Origin: Tricholomella constricta
Taxonomy: Eukaryota; Basidiomycota; Agaricomycetes; Agaricales; Lyophyllaceae
NCBI GenBank assembly: GCA_013368375.1
Contig: JAACJP010000041.1
Coordinates: 62,001-126,000, forward strand
Reading direction: 5' to 3'
Length of the DNA: 64,000 nucleotides
Part shown: in pieces, positions 11,383-23,954 of the stretch
Layout of the letters: every line of letters starts with the position of its first letter
Numbering within the stretch: the stretch's first letter is position 1
Notes under the pieces: generated by a model
The model's database searches: none
Seen by the model: the letters and a program-made list of their open reading frames with translations, nothing else
What the model was told of the DNA's origin: nothing
Position numbers and translations under genes: made by a program

Positions 11383-12952
11383 TCACCGAGGGTCCAGGAC
11401 GTCGAGCACGGACTCTAGCACAACCTTGGGCTGTAAAATCATCCTTTGTTCAAGGGTCACATCATCGTGCTCCTCTAATGGCTCGCTCCCACGCAGTCGC
11501 GTGGTGCACCTCAGCCCCAACTCTGTGGTGGCGAGAATCGCGCCGTGCGAGGCAACGTAATCCCCAAAGGCATCAGACATGCCGTTGGAGTCGAATACAT
11601 CGTTCTGGTTCACGGCGATAACGTCGAAGCAGGTCGACATGATCTCTTCTCTCGTCACTCGTGCCAGTCGTGTAACGGCCTTCGCTATCCGCCGCACTTG
11701 CTCGCCGAAACGGAGTCGCAGGCCATCTTTGGAGGAGGTTGCACCATTCTCATAACTTAGGCAACCCGCGATAATGAAGATGTCGGCCGACCATCGCAGA
11801 ATAGTATCACACAGGTCATTGATGGCATGGTCCGCCAACTGGGGATGGATGTTGTGTAGGTGCCGGTGGGCGAGCGCTCGCCATTTCGATGACGTTGGCT
11901 GGGGTTCTGAGGACCGAGGGTCATGAGATAGGTACCTTGGCTCGACCGCGGCGAAACATACCTGCCAGGGCTATACGAGAATATATTTGAAAAAGCATCG
12001 TATCAGACTTCGATGGGAATCCCATGCAGAATGAGGTCAAGGCGCGGGTGATGCAAACAGATACGCAGCCCTGTAATGCGAGCTGGACGAGAATTGGATC
12101 CTGTGAGTGGTCTCGATTGGAGAGAACTCGGGCGAGGTTTTGGCCCAGTCGAGAGGACGTATCATGCATCGCCTGTACAGACCTAGATGAGGAGGGGCGG
12201 GAGTCCCTGTCGAAAGTACAGATTTCTGTTGCTGATGCGGCGAACTGCAAAATCTCGGAGTTGATATCATGGACCGCCTGGAGAACCTGTGCCCCAGACC
12301 AGCTATCGGTCCTCGTCATATACACCTCTGTGCTGCGTATCCGTGCCCGTTCTTCCTCGGATCCCGCGAGGAACAGTGCTCGTTCGTGGTGGTCGGTTGG
12401 TGTAGATCTCCCATTCATGTGACCATTGATGCTGCGCATGTCCAAAGAACTATGACGGGAATGGAGATCTCGAGATGGCACAAGGGGCTGGTATTGGGGC
12501 CCAACGTCACTGCGTCGTCGCTCCGCCAGCATGCGCTCCTTCTCTTTATCCCTCCTCATCCTTTCTAGCTCAGCGTCTCTGGCCCTCAGCATATCCCTCG
12601 TCTCCTTCAGAGTTTTTTCTAACATTTTGCATCGTTCCTCTAGTCGGGAGACCTCGGCTTGTGACTTTGCCAGCTCCCTTTTTGTGACATCTAATTCACG
12701 ACGCATGGAGAAAGGAGACAGACCTGCGAGTGAGCTTGTTGGTGAATGACACGCTGCATCCAATCTTTCACGTAACGGAGCGCACTCTCGGGGACTAGAG
12801 TCAGGGACGGCAGACCGCGTGGTGGAGGGCGAGCTGGCAACAGACGAGTCGGAGGCCTGGGCGGCTAGGGACCAGGTAGGGCTATGGAGGGAAAAAAACT
12901 CGGCGGCGTTGTCGTAAACGTTTCTGATGTTCAAGTTAGCGATAGGGAGCAT
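11383..12952 (-). CDS. Coiled-coil protein of unknown function
   Basis: Two exons, 11962-12952 and 11383-11906 (intron GTATGT...CAG, phase 1), encode 504 aa. The N-terminal region is disordered. A strong heptad coiled coil follows at about residues 85-145 (KRELAKSQAEVSRLEERCK and onward, dense in E, K, R and L). After a basic Ser-rich linker, the C-terminal half is helical: QVLQAVHDINSEILQFAAS, then SSKWRALAHRHLHNIHP spanning the exon junction, and VTREEIMSTCFDVIAV. I recognise the architecture as common among agaricomycete hypothetical proteins but know no function. The ATG at 12952 (MLPIANLN) is the first true ATG; an upstream extension would need a non-ATG start. It is transcribed divergently from the Hsp70-like gene. 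Confidence 0.75.
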
Positions 12953-13331
12953 GGCTGGAGGAAATGACAAGACCAAACACTGCGATAATCGCTGATTTCA
13001 AAGTCCAAACCGTGCCTCTTTAGAGCAGGAGATGGTGGAGCCTTGGATCAAGATATCGCAGGTGGCATGCCATCAACTAACGTAACGCTCAACTCCGACG
13101 GGTGTCCGAGCACAAGGCCCCAGGAATGCTAAAATGAAAACCCCAGCTGTGCGAGCTGCGGCACGCGAGGACAGCGAGAGAAACACGCTCTGAGCACGTT
13201 GGCCAAGGCGTGGAAGTCGGAATTTGATCTAGGGTGAACAAGTACGGCAGCAAATCAAACACGGGTTCGTTTTTTTTTCCTCCTGTACACTACGACGCGC
13301 GTCTGCCGCCAGTGGCTCTCTCCCGCCATAT
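12953..13331. promoter_or_regulatory. Shared divergent promoter region
   Basis: 379 bp separate the start codons of the minus-strand coiled-coil gene and the plus-strand Hsp70-like gene, so both promoters must lie here or overlap. A poly-T tract sits at about 13269-13279 and TATATATGG overlaps the Hsp70-like start. Confidence 0.45.
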
Positions 13332-16300
13332 ATGGTCAACATGAAGTCTGCAACCGAGAACAGGAAGCCCTATAGCGGCCTCACGAGGTCACTCGTCATC
13401 GCGATCGACGTCGGGACCACTTTTAGCGGGGTACAGGCCGTCCATCAGACACCGCTCGATTGATCAATAATTATCTTGCTTTCCTAGGTCTCCTATGCAA
13501 TACTCGAACCAGGCGAAATCCCTAAAATACATGGGGTTACCCGGTAAGGACCCTTCAAAAAATCCCCAAGACTTTCCGTGTTCACCTAAGCCTTTGTTGC
13601 AGATTTCCTGGACAAGAGCATGTCGCTGGCAATTCTAAGATCCCATCCATCATATACTACGATAAGCATGGAAAAATGATGGCTGCTGGGGCAGAGGCAG
13701 AGACGACCTCTGTCCTAGCTCAAGCTGAAGACGAAGGCTGGATCAAGACCGAGTTGTGCGATTCAACGGTCCTTGCTCTGTACTCCCTCATCAACTGACT
13801 TGCGCAGGTTCAAACTACGATTACGACCGCGGACGATGCAGCTCAACATGAACGGGATGCGCCTCGGGCCTCTTCCGCGCCGGAAGACAGCCGTCCATGT
13901 ATTTGGCGACTTCCTGGCTTATCTATACCGATGTACACGCAATTTCATCACGGATACCCACGGAAATGGAGCAGCGCTGTGGAATGCGGTCGAGCACAAT
14001 ATCCAATTCGTTCTCTCGCACCCCAATGGGTGGGAGGGTGCACAACAAACTAAAATGCGGAGAAGCGCTGTTTATGGCGGCTTGATTCCCGATACCAACG
14101 AAGGAAAGGCGAGGATACGATTTGTGACGGAGGGTGAAGCAAGTCTTCATGCTTGTGTTCTGAACGGCCTGGCTGCCGATGTTCTTTCAGTACGGTTTGG
14201 GTTTCGTTCGCTCCATAGTCGAATTTGACTGATTGGCCCACAGAATCCCTCAAAACACGGCTTTTTGATTGCTGATGCAGGTGGCGGCACACTTGATATT
14301 AGTGCATATGCTATCCGCGGAACCGCCCCGCTTGTAATGGAGGAAATCGCACCTCCCGATTGTCAGTTCCGCCTACCGCTCCCAATTAAATTTCTGCCCA
14401 TTCTCCCTTCCAGGTATTTTTGCTGGGTCTGTTTTTGTAAGCCGAAGAGCTCGCGAGTTCCTAGAAGGTAGGACCTTTCGCTCCAATGATCGAACGCCTT
14501 CTTAAACGACTGCAAATAGAGAAACTCAAGAACTCGAAATACGGGACACCTGCCGCACTAGATCATATCACGCAGCGCTTTGATGAAACTACTAAACGAC
14601 TTTTCCGTGACCGGAAGGATTTACAATTCATACCATTTGGATCACCACTGGATAAGGATTTGACTGTTGGCATTCGTGGAGGTCAACTTAAGCTAACGGG
14701 GTGAGTTCTCGCTTAATTATCGCGTAATAGAAATTTGACATGGAAGCTGCAGGAATGAAGGTTTGTGTATGCATTTTTTTCCTTGTGAATATTTTCGTTG
14801 ACAAGATTATCAGTCGCGAACCTCTTTGAACCATCTGTAGACGGTAAGTGTTTGATTAACACAATGACAAAGAAGACTCATAACGTCTTTCAGCTGCTGT
14901 CAGCGCTATCAAGGCACAGATAGAGGCATCCAACGGCATTATTCGGGCAAGCATAATTTACACACTTGACTTCTAAACTCTAACACGACCTATAGTCCGT
15001 CTTCCTCGTAGGCGGATACGCCGCATCTCCGTGGTTATTCAAGTAGGTTGAGAAATTCTAGCATAAGCTTATATCATCCATTGCTTTAAACAGTCAACTG
15101 CAAGAACGACTTGCGCCGTACAGTATAACGGTCAGTAGACCTGACACTCAAACGTAAGCCCCGAGCTACATACTTGAAGTCAGGATCAATGCTCACATTT
15201 CGTCTTCTACTCAGCTCCAAGGCCGTTGCAGATGGTGCAATCGGCTTTTACTGCGACCATCATGTTTCTGCTCGCATGTCCAAATTCATGTACGGCGTTG
15301 AGTTTCTTAGAGAGCTGGACCCAATGAATCCGGACCATGTTGCGAGGAAGGAGAGACTTTGCGAACTTCCATCTGGGCCAAAGCTTCTGCCAGATGCATT
15401 TGACTGTATCTTGAACAGGGTTGGTCAATTATTGTCCAGCAGTGCTGCAAATATCGAACTCTCCTTTTCCAGGGCGTCAAGGTCAAGGAGTCGACTGTCT
15501 TCACGCGAAAATACTGTACCGAACTCACGAGTTTATCGATGCTTTCTGTGTTCGAAGTCGAGATCTGGTGTTATAGAGGTGGAAACATTGTACCTAAATG
15601 GATTGATCGCCAGGCCGGTGTGTATCCGTCGCGCCATAGCCCTTCAATTCTCTGACGGTTTGGCAAATTAGATGATTTTTCAACACTTTGTGTTGTTCGC
15701 GCGGATCTTTCACCCTTGAGTGGCAGTGCAGAGTCGAAGGCAGGGAGAAACGGGAAAACGTACTGGACGATCGTCTTCTCTGTAGAAATCCACTTCGGTC
15801 TCACCGAATTCAGAGCACGAATCAAATGGGTTGACGATGTGGGTCCACTCGCGTCTTGGTATAACCTGGCACTGACTTGTTGTGCTGCGAAACAGGGTAA
15901 AACGAAATAGTATGCTATTTCATTTGTGCTTTCATTTGTGTGCTTTGATTTAATAGTCTTTTCTTCAGTGGCCCTGCATCCATTGTTTACAACGAACGCG
16001 GACATCGCGCTGATGAGGAGGAGCCCGACATGTATCCGGAAGATGATGCTGCCACTTCTTCTCCTCGGAACGACCGCCTTCGATCAGAGCCGGCCTCTCG
16101 CGCCCGCACGCCTGTAGAGCAATTCTACCATCCATCCAGCAACGGAGGGATTGAGATTTCACCGCCCAAACCACCTGTAGAAATACCGCAGGTGCATCGG
16201 GAAGACACGCCTTCAATGTCCAAAGGTCTCCTCTCGCCCTCTGGTGCATTTCCTGCAGAGTCATCCCGGGATATTTCTCGGAGCGTTGATCCTCCGAAGG

Positions 16301-17961
16301 AACCCGAGACACCCCAAGACAAGAGAAAGGGGAAAGGCAAAGAGAAGGTCTCGAAGGCCACGCCCAAAGTCGAGGATACTCTGCCTCCCCCTGTGGAACC
16401 TGCTGCGAGGACTCCGCAACTTGCAGACACCTTGTCGTCCTCCCTATGGGCGACTGATCCTATCCAGCCCGCGGCAGAGATGAAGTCCCCAAGCTTGGGG
16501 TTGGGTTCGTCTACTCCATCTTCAAAGGAGAAGGAGAAGCCCAACACGACCAACACCACTACATCGAAAACATCGCCTGCAATCCTTGGTAACCGTTCAC
16601 CTCTTGGCCTATCGGAACCCATCGTGGCGTCGGAGGTTGTCCCTCCTGCCGCCACTGCAACCTCACCAGGCGGTATTTTATCTTCTGCAAAGGCTTCGCC
16701 AGCTTCCACTAAGAAGGGCAAGAAGAAGGGCAGTGTATCACTTGCCGCAACCCCCGCGATTGAACCTGTGGAACCTCCAGCACCTGCTGCTGATTCTACG
16801 CCTGCAAAAGAGGCTCCTGTTCTAACACCAGATGAGCCGAAGGTTAGTGCTGCGCCACCCACCGCACCGGAGGAGCCCCCTGTGTCGACCGAGAAACCCG
16901 CGTCCAATATTCTTACGCCCGTCGGGCTGCCGGAAGTTACCCTTTCGACCAAAACACCTGAACCTGGTTCCCTGACGATCTCTGAAGACTTGACCTCGTC
17001 TCTCTTCGGAACCGATTCTGCTTGGGGCAACAATGGAGACACCGGCGTTAAGGATGGCTTCGATTCATGGGGTTCATTCGGCATAACGCCGAAGACACCC
17101 AAGTCCCGACAGTCACCGAAAACGCCAGTCGCGGAGGCCATAAAGGTCGAAGAGTTCCCAGAGGAAGCCTCGACTGCTGCGCCCAAGGCCCCCGAGACTA
17201 AGGCGGAGAATAAATCGCCCTGGGGAGCAGCATCGAAGACGCCAGATATGAAGCCAGCCGTAGAGTCAGCTGCCACCACCCCGGCGAAAACTGCGGGCAT
17301 TGGATGGGGTGCGCCTGCTAAAAAGACAGGATGGGGTGCCGCTCCCAGCGCTTCTGCGTCAACGTCACTCGGCTGGGGTTCTTCGTTTGGCGCTGCCAAA
17401 ACCCCTGAGGCTAAGACCTTTGGGACGAAGTCGCCTCGGGGTAGCAAGCCGAGTACTCCTATTACCACCAAAGCTTCAGCTTCGCCATGGAGCAGCGAGC
17501 TGGCGACAAAGGAAGAGGAGCCCAAAGAGGAATCAAAACTGGCGGACGAGCCTGCACCTGCGCATAACCAAGCGTCCGGGGAGGCCGCTGCCGCCGTTAT
17601 CTCCGCTCCAATTGGCAAGGACAAGGTTGCTACTCCCAAGGCGGACGCTGCGGATATCCCTCCAATGGGGGAGGCTTCTGGGGCAACTCCCGACGCAGAC
17701 GAGGCAAAACCTGCCAATGCCACAATTCAGGAAGCGGCAGCCGCTGAGAAAGTGCCCACGCCCAAACCGTCGCCCAAAGCTGAGGAGAAACCTTTGGACC
17801 CGGTTCCTGAGTCTGAAATTCCCGCTGACGTCATCAGTCCAACCACTGAAACTGGTGAAGATGCTGAAGATAAGGAGGAGAAGAAAGATGCAGGCGGTAC
17901 GAAGAAAGCAGGCGCAGGGGGGGGTGGGGCTGCGGGAAAGAAGAAGAAGAAGAAGAAGTAG
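13332..17961 (+). CDS. Hsp70-like (HSPA12-type) ATPase with a ~640-residue WG-containing disordered tail
   Basis: Seventeen exons keep one frame for 1254 aa: 13332-13430, 13488-13543, 13603-13755, 13808-14189, 14244-14361, 14414-14467, 14520-14700, 14753-14760 (8 nt), 14814-14843, 14894-14946, 14996-15042, 15094-15153, 15215-15419, 15473-15617, 15672-15838, 15896-15909 (14 nt) and 15969-17961. The first ~590 residues are an actin/Hsp70-fold nucleotide-binding module: AIDVGTTFSGV (phosphate 1), ADAGGGTLDISAY (phosphate 2) and LVGGYAASPW (adenosine). Such HSPA12-like proteins are expanded in agarics; their substrates are mostly unknown. The last exon adds a Pro/Ala/Lys-rich tail with about six W-G pairs (SAWG, DSWGSFG, SPWG, three GWG), many KTP/SP sites and a terminal run of seven Lys. 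The intron after 14946 uses a GC donor (GGGCAAGC). The alternative is that the tail is a separate gene, but the splice at 15909/15969 joins GPASIVYN, a family-typical end block, directly to it. Confidence 0.8.
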
Positions 17962-18372
17962 GGGTGGGGCGTTCACTTGTTCTTTCAACGCTTACATTGT
18001 CGGGGTTCTACGTGCGCCACGGTTTTACGACTACATTATGACTTATTGCCCTCGAGCTCGTTGTCCGTGTACGAATTTTGACGATGTCCGAAATACCTCT
18101 GTATCATGTAAAGCCGATCGGCGAAGACTGGAGAGCTACAGCATCCATCCATCCATACAGTCGCGGACACTGAATTTGATGGGCGATTTATGGCTCGTTA
18201 CTCGATTGGAGTGCACTGATACTGTATGGGGGCACCTTCGGATTTCATTTTAAGTATATTGCAGATATCCTGTATCATATTCTATAAGTATTAGCCAATT
18301 TTATTTTCCTATCCGGGTACTGCCGTCGGTGACTTGGGTGAGATTTGACGTGAATGCACGGGTGTTGCTCCT

Positions 18373-19975
18373 ATGTCCAAAAGATCATTTACTCACCATG
18401 TCCACGACGGAGGCATGGACGGAAACGTTGACCATCCAGCAGGTGAATCGTTGCGTCCCTCGAGACGTCCTAGACTGGATCATTCCTCCGGCACCACTTC
18501 AGCCACCTGTGCATCGCTTGCATACCCAGCCACATCACAGCCAATTATAAAACAGACTCCTTTCCAGCAACCCACTCAGATACTTTCGTTCTCATATACC
18601 CCATCGAGGACACTGGAGTTCACTGATTCTGCCCTACGCTACTTCGTGGAACCACCAATCGGCGCTAAGCTGGGACATGGCTATGATCGCTGGGTAAGGA
18701 AGCCGGACGGGAGGGGAAGGATCGATGGCCTTCTTCAGGCATTCTCCAAGGCGAAAGGCATGCCTGGCGTCGCGTTGCAGGATGTGGGTGTTGTAGCTTG
18801 GCGAGGTGTTATGACGAGGTACGCTGATCGCAGTTTAAGGTCTCTCTTGCAGGCTGATGCAGTGTTTGATTGAGGGAGGATATTGACTTCTCCCTATGAG
18901 GAGAGGGAAGGCTGGGAAATGAACGTTATGAGTGTCAATGGTACGATGTACTTTGAAGAGCACCTATCCGAAGCGCGCTTGAAGGAAAAGTGAGCTGTTT
19001 ATCGTTTCTAACCATAATCATTGATCTCGAACCTTATGCAGAAATAACATGGAGCCCCGACACCGCCTACAGACATATTACGGATATGCTTTCGAATCGT
19101 ATTGTACGTCGGAAGCGCCGACCCGCACGGTTTCGTCGAAGTCGAGCGATCCCACAGGCTGGGGAGGTGACGTGGATACCAATGTTCAATGGTGCAGTGT
19201 TGTCCGAACGAAATTGGGGAACATGAGATTGCTCATTGGCGGAGAAGTTGATTGTGTTCGCGGTGGGTTCTCGCGCCATATGCCACCATTCACTACCTCG
19301 TGTTCTGATTGGCGACTATGCAGGAAAACACACGCATCAAACCGATACGTTCGTCGAGCTCAAGACGTCACTTGTCATCCGCGGTCCTTCCGATGAAATC
19401 AAGTTTGAAAAGTATCTTAGGAAATCACGCGCACTCTGCAATCACTAATTCTCATGTCAGGAAATTGCTCAAGTTTTATTTCCAATCGTTCCTTCTCGGA
19501 GTTCCCGTGGGTATCCATGATATGGATATGGAATGTTATCTGACCGTCACCACAGGAGATATTGGTCGGGTTTCGCACGCCATCTGGGGTATTGACAACG
19601 ATTCAGTCATTCAAAACGATTCAGATACCGCGTATGGTACGCGGGAAGCCTGGTTCATGGGACCCTCTAATTTGCCTCGACTGGGGAAATAATTTTCTAT
19701 CGTTTCTGAAGGATGTGGTCAGAAGGGAGGGTTCACAAGGCGGGTCTGTCTGGCGTGTGAAGTTTACGCCTCAAGAAGGAACTTCCATCGAAATCCTGGA
19801 CCCCATTGGCGTTGAGGACGTTAGGGGGGGCGAGGACCGAGTGGGCTTCCTACCGACATGGTACTGGAACGAGTCACAGGCGACGAACGCCCACAAGGAC
19901 CCCCTAGCTCAGGTTGCCGAAGATAAGGCGACGCTTGACACGCCGCCGGTGACGAATGCTGGATGGCAGATATGA
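18373..19975 (+). CDS. rai1: Rai1/DXO-family decapping and mRNA quality-control enzyme
   Basis: Six exons (18373-18818, 18879-18989, 19042-19262, 19324-19411, 19461-19506, 19556-19975) encode 443 aa. Seen in order: a disordered N-terminus; FSYTPSRTLEFTDSALRYF; the substrate-pocket start GAKLGHGYDRWVRKPDG; VVAWRGVMTR; TYYGYAFESYC; metal-binding motif GGEVDC (E-x-D); ELKTS (E-x-K); KFYFQSFLLGVP; and VGFRTPSGVL. These are the conserved DXO/Rai1 active-site motifs. In fungi Rai1 binds the 5'-3' exonuclease Rat1/Xrn2 and removes incomplete or non-canonical caps in the nucleus. The C-terminal extension after PTWYW is poorly conserved. The donors after 19262 and 19506 are both GTGGGT, weaker than consensus but needed for frame. 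Confidence 0.9.
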
Positions 19976-20517
19976 AGAGTAACTTTGTATGTCCGTGCCC
20001 AGCCCTGTATCAGAAAAAAAGGTACCGAATGTGAATCGATAGATTTACCAGGAGCAATCAATTCGCCCTCGAGGTGTTGAGGTCATTCAGACAGGTCATC
20101 TGATATGATCTGATCTTCCGCATATGGCATTCAAGACAAAAACCCGGAGCAATGTCTCGGATATGGAATACAAGACGGTGTGCGGGGTAGGTAGGAAGGG
20201 AAATTCCAAGGAAGTGACTGGGGGCGGAGGGCGGGAGGAGGCTCGGTGAAATAGAGAAAACGACGTGGGACAGTTGTAATCCATTAGGCGAGCGGAAGGC
20301 CGGCACATGGATCCGGCGTGTGCTTGTAAGCCGAAACCCGGAAGAAGCCGATACGCGTCGTCGCGTTTGACACAGCTCCCAGACGCTCTCACCTCCTCCG
20401 CCGCCGCTATCCCGCCCTCAACGCGCCTTGAGCTCCCAAGCCCCTTCTCAACGCCGTCCCCAGAGACGAGCTCTTGTTGCTGGTCAGCATATCTTCTCTC
20501 CTCAACAACACGCGTAA

Positions 20518-22487
20518 ATGGCGACTCCGTCGTCCTCAGCTACGTCCCCATCACCGCCCATGACCTACCTTGCCCATTCTTCTGGGCATTCCCAGCTGCC
20601 CCAATCCGCGTTCATAGACCCTGTCGAGAAGGAGCACAGACAGAGAGCTATCCAGAAGTTCATGGCGAGGGCTGAAATCTCGACGGTACGTTTTTAACCC
20701 CCTTTTTGACGCGTCGTTGGAGCTTGCTAGCGAGTCGATTCTGCCCATCACACCGCATATTCTCGACCCGCCGCATCTCCAATTTCTTTCTTTCTCTTTT
20801 TTAGCACCGTCCTGCTTCGTCTTCATGCTCCGGACCGTCACCTGAGACCTCTGCCCTCTTGCTCATCAATCCTTAGATCACACGCGCTCTGCGAACTCGT
20901 CTCTCTTATGCATCGTACAAGGCTGCTCACAACATTCATCACGTCCCCCTGCGCGACCTCGAAGCCCAGAGCCAAAGCCAGAGCCAGAGCGCTTCGTTCT
21001 CCCGCACCATCGCCGCCAAGCGCAAGGCAGCCGGGAACAACAACTACTATAATAATCCCGCTACGCAGGGACCTCTCGGAATGAGTGCTGGCTCCAGCTC
21101 TCTGCGCAGGGGCGGATCGGGAAGCATGCTGCCGCCGTCCACTACCTCTTCGCCTCGGACCTACTATCCCGCGGTCAACGGGAGCGCATACGCCACAACG
21201 AGTAATAATGACCCAGGTTCCATTTCCAGAACTGGTAACTCAAAACAGAGCTTGTACACTTCTATTTTGGCCCCTCCGCCCACGAAACAGGCTCGGACTA
21301 TCCACAATGCAGGAGATCCACCAGTAGCTGCTTCCTCGAGGCCACTGGCGTCACCGAGGGCGCGTGCCCCGAAGCCGGTCTCACGGAGTACTGCGGAGGC
21401 CACGAGCTCTCATGCCAAGGGCAGGAAACTGGACCATTCATCCAGTCCAAGGTCACCTAACACGCGTAAGGCGAAACGCACACAGACCGACAAGGGGAAG
21501 CAAAAGCAAAAGCACAACCCCGACGTCAGCATGGACGTCGACGGAGATGTTGACATGAAGGCGGCTGCCACTCTGACTTCCCTGCTCTTGCATCATAGAC
21601 CATCTATAACGGGCAGTGCATCATCACCCAGATCGAGTATTGATGGGTCCGAGGCCGGGTCGGTTTATTCCCATTTCGCCCAGAGTTCCGCACGTACCAT
21701 CGCTGCCCCTAGTCCTCCTGGCCCCGCCTCTGCCGCCGCTTCTACTTCCACAGTGACTGAATCGTCCTTCAGAAATCAGACCCCTCCCCCTGCCGCGGCT
21801 GCTGGGCCGGAGAATTCCACCACTCCCCGACCCGCCCCAACCGACAATGAGGCCGCAAATCTCATGTTGTATCTCGCAACCTCTCCCTCGCCTGCGCGGC
21901 CCACGAACAAGGATTCCAGAGATCTAGCCGCCTACCGGGCGTTAGGCGGTGGTCCTCCGGGGGTCTTACGTGACACGGGGCGGGTATTGTTCGCTTCTAG
22001 TTCCAGTCCGGACACAGCATCATTCAGGCCTCACGCCCTGTCCAGGGGTGGTGACACTAGCTTCACGTCGAGCATCTCTAGTATTGGTACAGACGTAGGT
22101 GGTGGAAACGTTATGGATACGACCAGGACCATATCTGCCCCATCTCAGCTCCTACCACCCCATTCCTTGCCACCCCATTCCTTGCCATCACAGAAATCTG
22201 CATCCGGGAGCCCACCTGGTCGCAAGGAAGCGAACGAGAGCCCTCGACCGATTTATGTTCAGGCACCTGTGGAGTTCAACTTCAGCGACTTCATTCATGG
22301 ATCTCCCTCCCCTTCGCGAGGTCCAATAGTGCCAGCCCCCAAAGCTAACTTGGGCCTCCGCGCCGATGTAGGACGGAAGCTGTTCGAGGAAGAACAGATG
22401 CGGCACGCCTTGAGCGGTGCCCAGAGCCCAGGGAAGCGCCGAGAAGAAAGACCACTCGGAGCGGGGATCGACCTGGTGCAGAGTTAA
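20518..22487 (+). CDS. Whi5/Nrm1-like transcriptional repressor candidate
   Basis: Two exons, 20518-20685 and 20877-22487 (phase 0), encode 592 aa. The junction reconstitutes a short conserved block running RAIQKFMARAEISTITRAL and then RLSYASYKAAHNI, with PLRDLE after it. This resembles the ~25-residue Whi5/Nrm1 (GTB) motif by which G1/S repressors bind SBF/MBF factors. The rest is disordered: Ser/Pro/Ala-rich with many SP/TP sites, basic clusters (RKAKRTQTDKGKQKQK), and an acidic-aromatic motif EFNFSDFIHGSPSPS near the C-terminus, as expected of a CDK-regulated repressor. The family call rests on one short motif, so it could be another disordered nuclear protein. The start is the first ATG of the open frame. 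A 15 bp direct duplication (CACCCCATTCCTTGC) near 22158-22187 repeats five residues. Confidence 0.55.
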
Positions 22488-23266
22488 CACGAACGAGGTC
22501 CACATTCTTATTGTTGCGAACCAGCAATACACGGAACCATGATAGACACTGGGCGTCGCGACTCGGCTCTGCCCACACCCTTTCCTCTTTTCTGTTGTCA
22601 ATGTACCAATCAAACGGAACCGCTGCACATTGTAACATCAGCCAGAACATCAATATTATAAGTACCAGTACCAACAATCATTCCTCCCCTTCCCACCTGT
22701 AACGCGAATCAGTTTCTCAGCAAGTATCACCATCGAACGGCACCTATCTATTTGATCTTCTTGTTCATGCCCACGACCGATGACGAGAAATCTCACCGCG
22801 ATCTATAAATGTTTCCATGTCATCGGCCTTGTGTGTTTGGTTATGGCACCCCGAGGATGGACGGTCTCAATCTTCCCCCAGTCACAAGCTATTTTTCTCG
22901 ATCTTTATTCTGATTTCTCCGTTTTCTTTCGTTCTTACCGTCTTGCCGTCCTGTTCCTGCTTTCTTCCATGACCTCTTATTATGCCTGATTTTATCATTA
23001 TCCCTTTTCTCCCCCCTCGTCTCTGTCGACTGGTCCGCACGGCTTTCTTTCAGCTTGTTATTTTGTTACGCATGATGTATCATACTAATTACTCTTCTTC
23101 TTCTTCGAATGACGATGTGTCCTTTTTTCAGGCTTCTGTCGACTTTCTTTCATCCTTTCCAGTCCGATATTTCGTCGTCGCAATGCAATTCTATGTTTTT
23201 GAAATCATTGGATGTATCAAGTGCAACTGGCTAAAAGGCTAAAGCAGATGATCGTCAACTTTACTT
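22488..23266. other. 3' flank of the Whi5-like gene, no gene
   Basis: Pyrimidine-rich sequence, probably 3' UTR then spacer, running up to the left inverted repeat of the repeat island. Only low-complexity frames are present. Confidence 0.5.
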
Positions 23267-23410
23267 ACACCGCGGGAGCCGAAAATAACGGGGATTTTAT
23301 CTTGAATATATTTTAATATTGGGGTGAAATAAATTCAACATATATCTGATATTTTAACATATATCCGATGCTTAAATTGGCTAACACCCGCAGTGTTACT
23401 TCCACTTGTG
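23267..23410 (+). repeat. Left inverted repeat of the 11 kb island
   Basis: Matches the reverse complement of 34105-34259 with small gaps, roughly three-quarters identical by eye, starting ACACCGC. Confidence 0.65.
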
Positions 23411-23954
23411 CTGACAGAACGATCAATGTGAGCAAGCTTATTCTGGGCTCACCTGGAAGCAGATTGCTGTCCAACACCTCACAATTATCATCGTCTGTCT
23501 ACACTCTGCCACCAGCTCTAATCACAATCTTACGACAACATCCTAGTGATAGGCTGACAGCCTGGAATGAAGTAAATTCACAATATGAAAAGTTACAATG
23601 TAGGTGGTTATACTGTCCTCAACAACGTTGACAGTGTTGATTTCAGTAGGTGCCTCGCTGTTAAAACCTCGTTGGGGTTGAATAGGTTGGGAAGGTTGAC
23701 ACTATTATTTTTATCACAGATCCTTATCATATTCTTTGCCTATGGTTTCCTCACTCTATCTTTCCATTTCACAAGCAGGAGGTGTGTGTTTTGGTACCTG
23801 GGGTTGGTGTTCTGGTATTCTATCCCATAGGTCAGCATCTCCAGCAATGTGTTTTCTTTGATTGTGCTCTGAGAGAATTTTAGGGGCCCTTTTGACTTTT
23901 TTTGCTCTGGTATTGCTTCTACTGATAATATTGACAGGACGGACTGTGAAAACC

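Noticed and set aside
16125..17723. 532-codon minus-strand ORF opposite the Hsp70-like tail
   Set aside because: Shadow of the biased Pro/Ala/Lys codons on the plus strand; composition is Gly/Ser/Val-rich without motifs, and the plus-strand frame is spliced to a recognised domain.
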